Shown in pieces: positions 1 through 17,774 of a DNA stretch of 64,000 nt. The DNA is from JANQOH01 sp965214495 (GTDB taxonomy: Bacteria; Pseudomonadota; Alphaproteobacteria; UBA7887): contig OZ243958.1 of NCBI GenBank assembly GCA_965214495.1, positions 1,550,001 through 1,614,000 on the forward strand, given 5' to 3'. The first letter of the stretch is position 1. Each line of letters begins with the position of its first letter. The notes below the pieces were generated by a model. It did no database searches and was not told where the DNA came from. It was given only the letters and a program-made list of their open reading frames with translations. The translations under genes were made by a program, and so were the position numbers.

Positions 1-1858
1 GCTGCGGGTTCGCGGCCGCGATCTGGTTTTCGAAACCGGCGATCTCGTCCTCGATCTGCGAGATGCGGTTCGCGAGTTGCGCGCGGGCCTCAAGGTGGGC
101 GTCGGCGCGGGCCGCGAAGAACCGCGCCTGTCCCGACAGCATGTCGGCGAGTTCGGCATCGCGTTCGGCCCGGGTCAGGAGATCCCGGTCGAACGAGATC
201 GCGGTCTCGCCGTCGCGTCCGGCACTCAGACGCGCCCGCCGCGCCCGGCTTTCGTCCAGGCGCCTTTGCAGGATCGCCCGTTCCGCGGTGAGCCGCGTAT
301 CGTTCAGCCGCAAGAGAACCTGGTCCGCGGCCACGACATCGCCGTCGCGCGCGAGGATCGCGGCGACGGTGCCGCCGAAGCAGTGCTGCACCACCTGCCG
401 GTTGCTCGCCGCTCGCACTTCGCCCGGCGCGATGACGGCGCCGGCCAGTTCGGCGAGCGCGGCCCAGCCGCCCACCCCGCCGACCAGCGCCATCGCGGCG
501 ACGGCGGAAAAGCGCCGGGCCGGCCATTGCGCCATGACGACAACCGACCGATGGGCCGCCTTGAGGCCGCCGATGACGTCGATCACCGCCTTCTCGCCGT
601 CCGCGTCCAGATGCGCGTTGGGCTCGTCGAGCACCACCAGCGCCGGGTCGCCGAACACTGCGCGCGCCAGACCGATGCGCTGGCGTTGTCCGCCCGACAA
701 CGCAGCCCCCGACGGACCGACCATGGTGTCGTAGCCGGACGGCAGGGCAAGGATCAGCTCGTGCGCCCGCGCGCGTTTCGCCGCGGCGACAACCGCGGCG
801 TCGTCATACGACGTTTGCAACCGGGCGATGTTCTCCGCCACGGTGGCGTCGAACAGGGAGACGTCCTGCGGCAGGTAGCCGATCTGCGCGTCGAGCGCCT
901 CCGGCAGCCACTGGTCGAGCGCGGCGCCGTCGAGCGTGAGCGAGCCGCGGGCCGGCGGCCACAGCCCGACCAGTGGCCGCGCGAGCGCCGATTTGCCGGA
1001 CCCGGTGGGGCCGATCGCGCCGAGCGCCTGGCCCGGCGCGACGGAGAACGCGAGGCCGCGCAGGATGGGGGCGTCGGCGCCGGGGGGCGCGACGGCGAGG
1101 CCGCGGGCCTTCACATGCCCATCGAGCGGCGGCAGAGCGGTCGGGGCGGGAGTCGAACCGCGATCGTCGAACAGGGCGCTCAGGTTCCACCACGCGAGGC
1201 GGCCGCGCGCATAGCTCCGCCACTGCCCGATGGCCTGGTCGATCGGCGCCAGCGCGCGCCCCGCCATGATCGAGGCGGCGATGATCATGCCCGGCGTGAT
1301 GGCCTGCCCGATCGCGAGCCAGGCGCCCCAGGCGAGGATCGCGGACTGGAGAAGAAAGCGGATCGCCCTGGTCGCCGAGGCGTAGGCGCCCGTGATGTCG
1401 GCGGCGGCGATCTGCGCCGCGAGCGCCGGGGACCGCCGCGCTCGCCAGCGTCCGGCGGCGGCGGTCATCATGCCGAGCGCCTCCGCCGCTTCGGCGCCGC
1501 TTCTGACCGTGCGCTCGAAACCCTCCGCTTCGGTCGCGCGCGCCCGGGCGGCCTGCGACGGCTTGCGGCTTCGCGCACCGTTGACCGCCGCGAGAACGAC
1601 CAGCACTGCGGCGCCGGCCGCGGCGAGCACGCCGAGCTGCCAGTGAAACAGGAATATCGTCAGGAAGAACAACGGCGACCACGGCAGATCGAGGACGGCC
1701 ATCAGGGCCGTTCCGGAGAAAAGCTGTTGCAGATATTCGAGATCGCGGAGGGCGTGCAGGCGTCGGCGTCCTGCATCGCGCTCCCGGGCCGCCCGAACGC
1801 TGGCGCGGAAAACCTCGTCGTCGAGTTCCTCCTGCATCCGCGCGCCGACGCGCGCCAT
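1..1858 (-). pseudogene. Type I secretion ABC exporter remnant fused in frame to an HlyD-type adaptor (runs off left edge)
   Basis: Read on the minus strand, one open frame enters at about 1906 (a TAA lies just upstream; first ATG at 1858) and runs off the window. Its first part matches the PrtD/HlyB-type exporter: late transmembrane segments, then an ATPase with Walker A GPTGSGKS (near 1000), signature LSGGQRQR (near 690) and Walker B ALVVLDEP (near 625). The frame starts at what is normally well inside the membrane domain, so the N-terminus is missing. Where the H-loop (VVVMAH) should be, the frame reads VVVMAQWPARR (near 530) and passes straight into a membrane-fusion-protein N-terminus: a hydrophobic segment followed by GAVIAPGEV and VVQHCFGGTVAAIL. 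The ATPase therefore lacks its H-loop histidine and C-terminal tail, as expected from an in-frame deletion between two adjacent genes. A natural fusion cannot be excluded, but loss at both junctions argues for decay. Confidence 0.72.
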
Positions 1859-2040
1859 CAGGCGGCCGCGAAGAAACTCGAAGAGGCCGTAGAACGCGGT
1901 TAGCGCTTATGCCCCCGGCTTCGAGTCGCCTCCCGGGAATGAGCGCGTCTCAAGCATGGTGAGTCGGACACGCCGATCTCGAGGTTCGGGTGGCCCCGTC
2001 CGGGAAACCCCAGCCATATCAACGCCGGTAATCGATAGCC

Positions 2041-3567
2041 TCACTCCCGCATGGCTTTACGGACGGCGGCTTCCATCGCCCCGATCTCCGCATCATCCAA
2101 CTCGGAAAAGTCGCGACGCCTGGCCGTCGAAAGCCGCCCTCCGTTCTGCATGCACAGGCGCACGAACAAGGAAGCCCGGCGATCCGGCATGTCCACAATC
2201 TCGCGTACCGCCTCGAACGCACGGTCGAAGACGGCGACGAATCCAAGCTCTTCCCTGAGGTCCCGACGAACGGTGTCGGCCACGCGGTCGTACAGATACT
2301 CGGCGAACGCGGTCGCGTCGAAATAGCGGTAGAGATCGGCCGTCTCGTTCTCGACGACGATCTCTTGCCCGGCCGTCCAGCGCCAACGGATGAACTCGAA
2401 GAGCGGCCGAGAGAAGGTTTCGAGTACCGCATCGTAGCCGGGTCGATCACGCAGGATGGCCGCCGAAACGGGAAAGATGACGCCCTGTGGGCTGTAGCCG
2501 CGCTTGGCGAGCACATGATGCATGAGGAAGCGATGTATACGACCGTTCCCGTCCTCGAACGGGTGGACGAAGACGAAGGCGAAGGCGGAGACCGCCGCCG
2601 CCGCGACGGGGTCGACACCGCCTTCGACGACGCGGCGCGTCAAAGCCATCCAGGCATCCATGAGAGCCGGCACGTCCTCCGGCCGCGGACAAATGAAATG
2701 CACCTCCTCGCGGTATCCGCCGACGGTCGCGCCCACGAAGTTCTGAAAGCCGCGCCAATCGGATGCCGCATAGCGGGAATCGATGATATCGCCCTGGAGG
2801 CGAACCAGTGCAGCCTTGTCGGCCGGGTCGAGCTCGGACGCCGCCCTCAACGCGGTGACGAACCGCTCCGTGCGCGAGGCGTTCGGGGTCTCTCCCTCGA
2901 TGGCGAACGAGGATCGCGTCTCCTTCGTGTAAAGGTAGTTGACGGCCCGGGCGAGGATGACCGGATCGTAGCTCTCGATGAGTGCGCGCGCCTCGTCGTC
3001 CACGCGCATGCGCATCGCTTCCGTCAACCGCGGCGTGCGCCGGATCGTCGGGCACAGTCCGGGGCCGCCGAGCAGGTTGTCGGCGACACGGTGGCGCGGC
3101 GAGTTGCGGCGTCGGGCGACGATGTGTCTGTCCGGATCCAGCGCCTCGACATAGTTGCCGGCACGCACATCCTCCAGATCCAGCGTTCGGCCGGTGACCA
3201 TCTCATGGAAGAACCACGCACGCCTGCTGAAGGCGCCCGTGGGTTCGGCTCGGACCCAAGCTTCGATATCGGTGGCCTTGATCGTCTTGAGGGCGGCGGC
3301 CAGCACCCCGAGGTCTGTGGGCTCGTGGCGCAACGCGAACCGCAGATGCGACACCACCGATCCATCCGTGGCATATTGCCGGGGATAGAGTTCCACGATC
3401 CGGGAGTCGTGGGTCTCGGTCCGCCGCGCGCCGGGTTGGATGTAGCTTTCCACTGCGGGCAGCGGGACCGGAAGGTTCAGTTCGCGCCGGAGCCAAGCGT
3501 GGCCGATCGGGTGCCGTTGCTTGTCCGTAGCGGGTTCAAGCATGCGAAATCGGTTATCTCCGTGCAA
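2041..3567 (-). CDS. Fic family protein (probable AMP-transferase) with inhibitory motif
   Basis: This 508-residue protein carries a complete Fic core motif, HPFEDGNGRIHR, at about residues 335-346. The histidine is the catalytic base and the acidic residue and GNGR bind magnesium and nucleotide phosphates. Fic enzymes usually transfer AMP from ATP to a hydroxyl on a target protein. About 110 residues earlier lies SSFAIEGE (around 218-225), matching the (S/T)xxxE(G/N) inhibitory helix, so the enzyme would be autoinhibited (class II type). The C-terminal 100 or so residues resemble the helical extension seen in larger Fic proteins. There is no separate antitoxin gene, which fits an intramolecular inhibitor. 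It sits between secretion-gene debris and insertion-sequence debris, an accessory setting. The target protein cannot be inferred. Confidence 0.88.
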   Translation of the reverse strand: MHGDNRFRMLEPATDKQRHPIGHAWLRRELNLPVPLPAVESYIQPGARRTETHDSRIVELYPRQYATDGSVVSHLRFALRHEPTDLGVLAAALKTIKATDIEAWVRAEPTGAFSRRAWFFHEMVTGRTLDLEDVRAGNYVEALDPDRHIVARRRNSPRHRVADNLLGGPGLCPTIRRTPRLTEAMRMRVDDEARALIESYDPVILARAVNYLYTKETRSSFAIEGETPNASRTERFVTALRAASELDPADKAALVRLQGDIIDSRYAASDWRGFQNFVGATVGGYREEVHFICPRPEDVPALMDAWMALTRRVVEGGVDPVAAAAVSAFAFVFVHPFEDGNGRIHRFLMHHVLAKRGYSPQGVIFPVSAAILRDRPGYDAVLETFSRPLFEFIRWRWTAGQEIVVENETADLYRYFDATAFAEYLYDRVADTVRRDLREELGFVAVFDRAFEAVREIVDMPDRRASLFVRLCMQNGGRLSTARRRDFSELDDAEIGAMEAAVRKAMRE

Positions 3568-3799
3568 GCGGGCTTAAAATAAGCTACATTCCTTCAAATG
3601 AGATTACCAACGCAACATACGAAACGGCATGCTGTCGATGTCGAGGGCCAGCGCTCCGCACCAGAAAAGTCGGAACCATTTCGACGGGCGACACGGGGAA
3701 CGGGTGAAGCGACGCAATGACCGAGACCGCCACCATATTCGATGATCCTCCCCCATCGAATTGGCCCATCGTCAGGTTATGGAAAGAGGAGGACCGACG

Positions 3800-4071
3800 A
3801 TGGCGAGGAAGCGGTACAAGGCTGAGGAGATCGTGAGCCTGCTGAGGCAGGCGGAAGTCCTCCACGGCCAAGGCCTGTCGATGGCGGACGCGATACGGCA
3901 GCTCGGGATCAGCGAGGTCACGTTCTATCGGTAGCGCAAGGAGTACGCCGGGATGAGCGGCGGCCAGTTGCGTCTCAACGATCTCGAGAAGGAGAACGAG
4001 CGGCTACGCCGGGCGGTCTTCGATCTGACGCTGGACAAGCAGATCCTCAAGGAGGCCGCAGGGGGAAACTT
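3800..4071 (+). pseudogene. IS3-family transposase OrfA, nonsense-mutated
   Basis: The ATG at 3800 follows a GAGGAGGA ribosome site. The peptide begins MARKRYKAEEIVSLLRQAE and contains the helix-turn-helix of IS3-type OrfA (GLSMADAIRQLGISEVTFYR). The expected tryptophan after TFYR is a TAG stop at 3932-3934. The same frame resumes with the leucine-zipper part (LNDLEKENERLRRAV, then LDKQILKEAA) and runs on past the usual OrfA end. This is a dead gene. Confidence 0.85.
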
Positions 4072-4371
4072 CTACGCCCCTCGCGCCGCCGCCAATGCAT
4101 CGATCATGTCTGCGACCGGCTCGGGGTCTCGGAGCGCCGCGCGTGCCGGGTGCCGGGGCAGCACCGCTCGACCCAGCGCCGCATCCCGCGCGGCCGCGAC
4201 GACGAGGATCGCCTTGTCGCGGACGTGACCGATCTGGCCCGCCAGTACGGCCGTTACGGCTATCGACGGATCGCGGCCCTGCTGCGCGACGCCGGCTGGC
4301 AGGTCAACGACAAGCGGGTCGAGCGCCTGTGGCGGCGCGAGGGGCTGAAGGTGCGTAAGCGTCCGGCCTGA
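4072..4371 (+). pseudogene. IS3-family transposase OrfB, C-terminally truncated
   Basis: In the frame +1 relative to orfA, the sequence reads RRRQCIDHVCDRLGVSERRAC, then DLARQYGRYGYRRIAALL and KRVERLWRREGLKV, the N-terminal HTH_21 region of IS3-family OrfB. It then leaves the family sequence and stops at 4371. The whole rve integrase core with its DDE triad is absent. The break point, around 4352, is where IS66-derived sequence begins on the other strand. Confidence 0.82.
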
Positions 4372-4379
4372 CCGGCCTT

Positions 4380-4815
4380 GCGTGATCTGTTGTCGGCTTT
4401 TCGATCTTCTGCCGTCGCGGTGTTCCACGGCAGCAGTTCGTCGATGCGGTTGATCTTGTAGTCGGGGATGAGTTCGAGGAGCTGGGCGAGCCGGGCTTGC
4501 GGATCGTCGTCGTTGAGCCTGGCGGTCTCGACCAGTGTGTAGGCGATGGCGGCGGCCTTGCCGCCGCTGGCCGATCTCATGAAGAGATCGTTCGGGCGGC
4601 TGCCTGCGGGCCTCCTTCTCGATCGCGCAGAGCGCGGCGATGCGTTCCAGCGCCTCGGCGGCGATCGCCGAACCCTGGGCGGCATGAACGTCGAAGAACT
4701 TGCGGCGCACAGGCGCCAGACAGGCGACCTCGCGGACCGGACCGGCGCGGGCCAGCGCGCCGAACCCGGCATACATCGGTATGCGAGGCAGAAGGGCGAC
4801 CGGGTCCGACGCTCG
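4380..4815 (-). mobile_element. IS66-family transposase (TnpC) fragment, frameshifted
   Basis: On the minus strand one frame shows YAGFGALARAG and VRRKFFDVHAAQGSAIAAEAL, which are typical of the IS66 TnpC core. After an apparent internal deletion another frame gives GGKAAAIAYTLVETARLN and IPDYKINRIDELLPWN, the IS66 C-terminal domain. The segment linking these blocks in intact IS66 transposases, including the expected NNxAERAMR region, is missing. Neither end of the element was found. It directly abuts the IS3 remnant on one side and the rpoC 3' end on the other. Confidence 0.78.
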
Positions 4816-4870
4816 ACCGCCCGCCCCGGACACCCCTCCGAAGCGTCTCGACCGCCGCGCCCGCGCGCTT

Positions 4871-9031
<4,161 letters not shown>

Positions 9032-9060
9032 CTCGCCTCTCCCATGCCAGCGTCGTCGCT

Positions 9061-14331
<5,271 letters not shown>

Positions 14332-14460
14332 GGCGATTCCTCACCCGGGGATGACCGTTACGATGATGCATCGACAGGCGCGATCGGCGGCACGCCTTGC
14401 AACAGCGCGAAAGAACCGTCAAGGCGCACCCAAGCGGGAGCGCCGCGATAGCGGTTCTCG

Positions 14461-14480
14461 AAAATCCGGCGTTGCGCCGG
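14461..14480 (-). terminator. Hairpin plus T-run between rplL and rpoB (likely attenuator)
   Basis: On the minus strand CCGGCG-CAA-CGCCGG is followed by ATTTT, a compact intrinsic-terminator shape inside the 260-bp rplL-rpoB gap. A partial terminator here is known in E. coli, where it lowers rpoBC transcription relative to rplJL. The six-base stem and short T-run suggest partial termination. Confidence 0.5.
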
Positions 14481-14539
14481 GCTAATTGTATCGACCAGTG
14501 TCGCCGCCGCTCTCTCCAGCCGTGTCGCCAAGGTCGTGA

Positions 14540-14568
14540 CGGCGGGCGGCTTTGTCAAGCCCCCGCCG
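14540..14568 (-). other. GC-rich inverted repeat just after rplL
   Basis: The minus strand can pair CGGCGGGGGCTT with AAGCCGCCCGCCG around a GACA loop, starting about 24 nt past the rplL stop. No T-run follows. It may be an RNA processing or pausing structure in the rplL-rpoB gap. The embedded TTGACA looks like a -35 box but no good -10 lies 16-18 bp away. Confidence 0.4.
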
Positions 14569-14591
14569 CGGGGCGCGAACCGGTCGGGCGG

Positions 14592-14972
14592 CTACTTCAG
14601 CTCTACGGTGGCGCCGGCGCCCTCGAGCTTCTTTTTCAGTTCCTCGGCCTCGTCCTTGGCGACCGCCTCCTTGACCGGCTTCGGCGCCGCTTCGACCAGA
14701 TCCTTCGCCTCCTTCAGGCCGAGACCGGTGATCTGGCGGACTTCCTTGATCACGTTGATCTTCTTCTCGCCGAACGACGCCAGCACGACGTCGAACTCGG
14801 TCTGCTCCTCGACGGCGTCGGCGCCGCCGTCGGCCGCGCCCGGCATCGCCGCCACGGCCACCGGCGCCGCGGCGGAAACCCCCCATTTCTCTTCGAGGAT
14901 TTTCGACAGTTCCGCCGCCTCGATCACCCTGAGCTGCGAGAGGTCCTCGGCTATCTTCTGCAAATCGGCCAT
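14592..14972 (-). CDS. rplL: 50S ribosomal protein L7/L12
   Basis: This 126-residue acidic protein is the stalk protein that recruits translation factors to the ribosome. The N-terminal dimerisation helix (MADLQKIAEDLSQLRVIEAA), the flexible Ala/Gly/Pro hinge (around 34-52) and the conserved C-terminal domain (EKKINVIKEVRQITGLGLKE and DLVEAAPKPVKEAV) are all present. The ATG at 14972 has a GGGAGAG ribosome site. It lies 56 bp after rplJ in the usual L10-L7/L12 pair and is followed by inverted repeats that separate it from rpoB. The frame is open further upstream, but the family start is clear. Confidence 0.98.
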   Translation of the reverse strand: MADLQKIAEDLSQLRVIEAAELSKILEEKWGVSAAAPVAVAAMPGAADGGADAVEEQTEFDVVLASFGEKKINVIKEVRQITGLGLKEAKDLVEAAPKPVKEAVAKDEAEELKKKLEGAGATVELK

Positions 14973-15028
14973 CGTCGTCGTCTCTCCCGATATGGTTGTT
15001 GTCCTGATGATGGACTTGGCGGCGACGC

Positions 15029-15538
15029 CTATGCCGCCTCGGCATAGGCGTTGAACACCCGCGCCAACTGGCCGGCCGGCGCCTGCAACACGCCGGCGAC
15101 GCGGGTCGCCGGCGCGCTGATCACACCGACCAGCCGCGCCCGCAGCACGTCGAGCGAGGGCAGGTTCGCGAGATCGCGCACCGCCGCCTCGTCGAGCGCG
15201 GTCTCGCGCAGCCCGCCGCCGAGAATGACCAGGTGCCGGTTCTGTTTCGCGAACTCGACCGAAGCCTTCGCGGCGGCTACCGGGTCCTCCGACCACGCGA
15301 TCGCGGTCGGGCCGGTGAACAGGCCGGTCATGTGCCCATAGGGAGTACCTTCGAGCGCACGCCGGGCGAGGCTGTTCTTGGTTACCCGGAAGGTCGCGCC
15401 GGCCGCGCGCATCTGCCGCCGCAGGTCTGTCGCCTCGCCGGCGGTGATGCCGAGATAGTGAGTCACCACGATGGCGTTCGCCCCGTCGAACGTCGCCCTC
15501 AGCGTGTCGACGAGTCGTTCCTTGACCGCTCGCTCCAC
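15029..15538 (-). CDS. rplJ: 50S ribosomal protein L10
   Basis: L10 anchors L7/L12 dimers to 23S rRNA. Family features are VVVTHYLGITAGE-type residues near the N-terminus (AIVVTHYLGITAGEATDLRR), FRVTKNSLARRAL, and the C-terminal LLQ-like helix (AGVLQAPAGQLARVFNAYAE). The GTG at 15538 has AAGGGAG seven bases upstream and gives 169 residues, the usual length. An ATG 48 nt further upstream would add an unconserved 16-residue leader (MKNPPRRMCAGEG...). The gap between rplA and rplJ, about 180 bp, is where the L10-leader autoregulatory RNA would lie. Confidence 0.95.
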   Translation of the reverse strand: MERAVKERLVDTLRATFDGANAIVVTHYLGITAGEATDLRRQMRAAGATFRVTKNSLARRALEGTPYGHMTGLFTGPTAIAWSEDPVAAAKASVEFAKQNRHLVILGGGLRETALDEAAVRDLANLPSLDVLRARLVGVISAPATRVAGVLQAPAGQLARVFNAYAEAA

Positions 15539-15699
15539 AGCCACACTCCCTTCGCCCGCGCACATCCGGCGCGGCGGATTCTTCATACTGTCCCGGAGCT
15601 AGGAGCCGCGGCTGCGGCAATCCTCCGTCTCGGCAGGCCGGCAACCGATTAAGCCGCGAAGACGGGCGGCGCCTGCTGTCTCGGACAGATCGTTCGGAC

Positions 15700-15715
15700 G
15701 CGGGCTATAGCCCGC
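15700..15715. other. Perfect 16-bp palindrome directly after rplA
   Basis: GCGGGCTATAGCCCGC begins three bases past the rplA stop codon, at the head of the rplA-rplJ gap. It can form a 7-8 bp stem but has no T-run. It could be a processing site or part of the L10 leader. The remainder of the gap (15539-15699) shows no gene. Confidence 0.4.
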
Positions 15716-15717
15716 AT

Positions 15718-16419
15718 CTACATGCCGGTCAACGGCTCGGTTTCGAGTTTGACCCCCACCCCCATGGTCGAGCTCAGCGTCGCGCGCCGCAGGTAAGTCC
15801 CCTTGGCACCGGACGGTTTCGCCCGATTGATCGCGCCGACGAACGCTTCGACATTTTCCCGCAACGCCTCCTCCGGGAAACTCGCCTTGCCGACACCGGC
15901 GTGAATCAGGCCTGCCCGCTCGACGCGGAATTCGACCTGGCCGCCCTTCGCCGCCTTGACCGCGCCGGCCGCGTCCTGGGTTACGGTCCCGAGCCGGGGG
16001 TTGGGCATCAGGCCGCGCGGTCCCAGTATCCTGCCGAGCCGGCCGACCACGCTCATCACGTCGGGCACGGCGATACAGCGGTCGAAGTCGATCTTCCCGC
16101 CGCGCACGTCCTCAGCCAGGTCCTCGGCGCCGACGATGTCGGCGCCCGCCGCTGTCGCTTCCTCGGCCTTGGCGCCTTTCGCGAACACCGCCACGCGCAC
16201 GGTCTTGCCGGTGCCGTGCGGCAGGTTCGCCATGCCGCGCACCATCTGGTCGGCGTGACGGGGATCGACCCCGAGATTCAGCGCGATCTCCACCGTTTCG
16301 TCGAACTTCGCGGTCGCGTTCTCTTTGACCTTCCTGACCGCCTCACCGAGGTCGTAGAGGGTTTCCCGGTCCACCGCGTCGCGCAGGGGTTTCATCCGTT
16401 TGCCATCGCGCCGCGCCAT
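15718..16419 (-). CDS. rplA: 50S ribosomal protein L1
   Basis: This 233-residue protein of the L1 stalk helps move deacylated tRNA out of the E site and usually represses its own rplKA operon. Recognisable blocks are FDETVEIALNLGVDPRHADQ, the conserved GRILGPRGLMPNPRLGTVT, and the C-terminal KPSGAKGTYLRRATLSSTMG. Length is normal. It starts 3 bp after the rplK stop, so the pair is surely cotranscribed. Confidence 0.98.
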   Translation of the reverse strand: MARRDGKRMKPLRDAVDRETLYDLGEAVRKVKENATAKFDETVEIALNLGVDPRHADQMVRGMANLPHGTGKTVRVAVFAKGAKAEEATAAGADIVGAEDLAEDVRGGKIDFDRCIAVPDVMSVVGRLGRILGPRGLMPNPRLGTVTQDAAGAVKAAKGGQVEFRVERAGLIHAGVGKASFPEEALRENVEAFVGAINRAKPSGAKGTYLRRATLSSTMGVGVKLETEPLTGM

Positions 16420-16422
16420 CGC

Positions 16423-16857
16423 TCAGCCTCCCGTCACTTCGATGCCCATCGAGCGCGCGGACCCCGCCAACATACGGCACGCCGCGTCGATGTCATCGCA
16501 ATTGAGGTCCTTCATCTTCTGTTCTGCGATCGCCCGCAGCTCGTCGATCCCGATCCTGCCGATCGGGTCGGCGCGTCCGCTCTCGCCGGAGCCCTTTTCG
16601 ATCCTGGCCGCGCGTTTGATGAAATAGCTCGCCGGCGGGGACTTGGTCTCGAAGCTGAAGGTGCGATCGGCATAGACCGTGATCACGGTCGGAATCGGCA
16701 TCCCCGGCTCCATATTCTGCGTCTTCGCATTGAACGACTTGCAGAACTCCATGATGTTGAGGCCGCGCTGGCCGAGCGCCGGTCCGATCGGCGGCGCCGG
16801 CCGGGCCTCCCCGGCAGGTACCTGCAATTTGATGTAACCGTCGATCTTCTTCGCCAT
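16423..16857 (-). CDS. rplK: 50S ribosomal protein L11
   Basis: This 144-residue protein of the GTPase-associated centre contacts elongation factors and is needed for the stringent response. The N-terminal domain has YIKLQVPAGEARPAPPIGPA and GLNIMEFCKSFNAKTQ, and the C-terminal RNA-binding domain ends IDAACRMLAGSARSMGIEV. The ATG at 16857 follows a GAAAGGGAAA site. The open frame extends far upstream over nusG but only this start fits the family. Confidence 0.98.
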   Translation of the reverse strand: MAKKIDGYIKLQVPAGEARPAPPIGPALGQRGLNIMEFCKSFNAKTQNMEPGMPIPTVITVYADRTFSFETKSPPASYFIKRAARIEKGSGESGRADPIGRIGIDELRAIAEQKMKDLNCDDIDAACRMLAGSARSMGIEVTGG

Positions 16858-16876
16858 CGGTTTCCCTTTCGCGCGC

Positions 16877-17428
16877 TCAGAGCTTCTCGACCTGGGCGTA
16901 TTCGAGCTCGACCGGAGTCGCACGCCCGAAAATCGACACGGCGACCTTGAGCCGCGCCTTGTCTTCGTCCACATCTTCGACCATGCCGTTGAACGAAGTG
17001 AACGGCCCGTCGGAAACGCGCACCATCTCGCCGATGTCGAAGGTAATGGACGGTTTCGGGCGCTCGGCGCCTTCCTTGACCTGGCGGAGAATGCGGTCGG
17101 CCTCGGCCTGGGGAATCGGGGTCGGCTTGCCGCCGGCGCCGAGAAAACCGGTGACCTTCGACGTGTTCTTGACCAGATGCCAGCTTTCATCGGTCATGGT
17201 CATGCGAACCAGAACGTAGCCAGGCAGAAACTTGCGTTTGCTCGACACCTTCTTGCCGCGGCGGATTTCGACCACTTCTTCGGTCGGCACCACGACCTGT
17301 TCGAACATGTCGGACATGTTCTTGCGGATCGCCTGATCCTGGATGGCCTGCGCGACTTTCCTCTCAAAACCCGAATAGGTGTGAATGATATACCACCGGG
17401 GTTCGGCGAGCGCGGTCGTCGTTGCCAT
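16877..17428 (-). CDS. nusG: Transcription elongation/antitermination factor NusG
   Basis: This 183-residue protein has the NGN domain (RWYIIHTYSGFERKVAQAI; LPGYVLVRMTM) and a C-terminal KOW domain (GEMVRVSDGPFTSFNGMVED). NusG bridges the RNAP clamp and lobe and links polymerase to Rho or to the ribosome. Its NGN domain binds the beta' clamp helices opposite the beta lobe, which here carries an insertion. It starts 2 bp after secE. Confidence 0.98.
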   Translation of the reverse strand: MATTTALAEPRWYIIHTYSGFERKVAQAIQDQAIRKNMSDMFEQVVVPTEEVVEIRRGKKVSSKRKFLPGYVLVRMTMTDESWHLVKNTSKVTGFLGAGGKPTPIPQAEADRILRQVKEGAERPKPSITFDIGEMVRVSDGPFTSFNGMVEDVDEDKARLKVAVSIFGRATPVELEYAQVEKL

Positions 17429-17430
17429 GT

Positions 17431-17628
17431 TCACCCTCCGATGCCGAGCACGGCGGTCACGCCGGTGCGGATCACCCAATCGACGAGCAGGAAGAAGATC
17501 GCCAACAGAAACACCATGATGAACACCATGATCGTGGTGATCGTGACTTCCTTGCGCGTCGGCCAGGTGACTCGCGACATTTCCTGGCGCACCTGGCGCA
17601 CGAATTCGGCTGGAGTCGGTTTTGCCAT
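17431..17628 (-). CDS. secE: Preprotein translocase subunit SecE
   Basis: This 65-residue single-span form is typical of alphaproteobacteria. The amphipathic segment FVRQVRQEMSRVTWPTRKEV is followed by one transmembrane helix (about residues 30-55). SecE clamps SecY in the inner-membrane channel. The conserved TWPTRKE motif is present. It is cotranscribed with nusG. Confidence 0.97.
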   Translation of the reverse strand: MAKPTPAEFVRQVRQEMSRVTWPTRKEVTITTIMVFIMVFLLAIFFLLVDWVIRTGVTAVLGIGG

Positions 17629-17677
17629 GATGAAGATCCCGAAAGGGGTTCCCGAAAACAGAACATCGGCGATAAGA

Positions 17678-17753
17678 TGGCAGGAGTGGAGGGGCTCGAA
17701 CCCCCAACCCCCGGTTTTGGAGACCGGTGCTCTACCAGTTGAGCTACACTCCT
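17678..17753 (-). tRNA. tRNA-Trp (CCA anticodon)
   Basis: The minus strand reads AGGAGTG (5' acceptor), TAGCTCAACTGGTAGAGCA (D arm), an anticodon loop CTCCAAAA giving anticodon CCA, GGGTTCGAGCCC (T arm), CACTCCT, G and an encoded CCA. All stems pair. It lies between tuf and secE, as usual. Confidence 0.98.
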
Positions 17754-17774
17754 ATACCCTCGAACCCGCCGCCT

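Larger units (their letters stand above)
3743..4371 (+). mobile_element. IS3-family (IS407/IS511-like) insertion sequence remnant
   Basis: A TGATCCTCCCCC start typical of IS3-group left ends occurs at 3743, followed by a GGAGG ribosome site and two adjacent transposase frames, orfA and orfB, on the plus strand. orfA has a nonsense codon and orfB is cut off after its N-terminal region, and no right inverted repeat was found. The right part of the element has been replaced by IS66 sequence. The element cannot move by itself. Confidence 0.8.

Noticed and set aside
3584..3871. 95-codon minus-strand frame downstream of the IS3 left end
   Set aside because: It is antisense to the IS3 orfA start and terminal repeat and resembles nothing known.
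14358..14558. 66-codon minus-strand frame between rplL and rpoB
   Set aside because: It starts with TTG inside a hairpin, has no ribosome site, and spans the attenuator stem; likely noncoding, though homologues could be checked.
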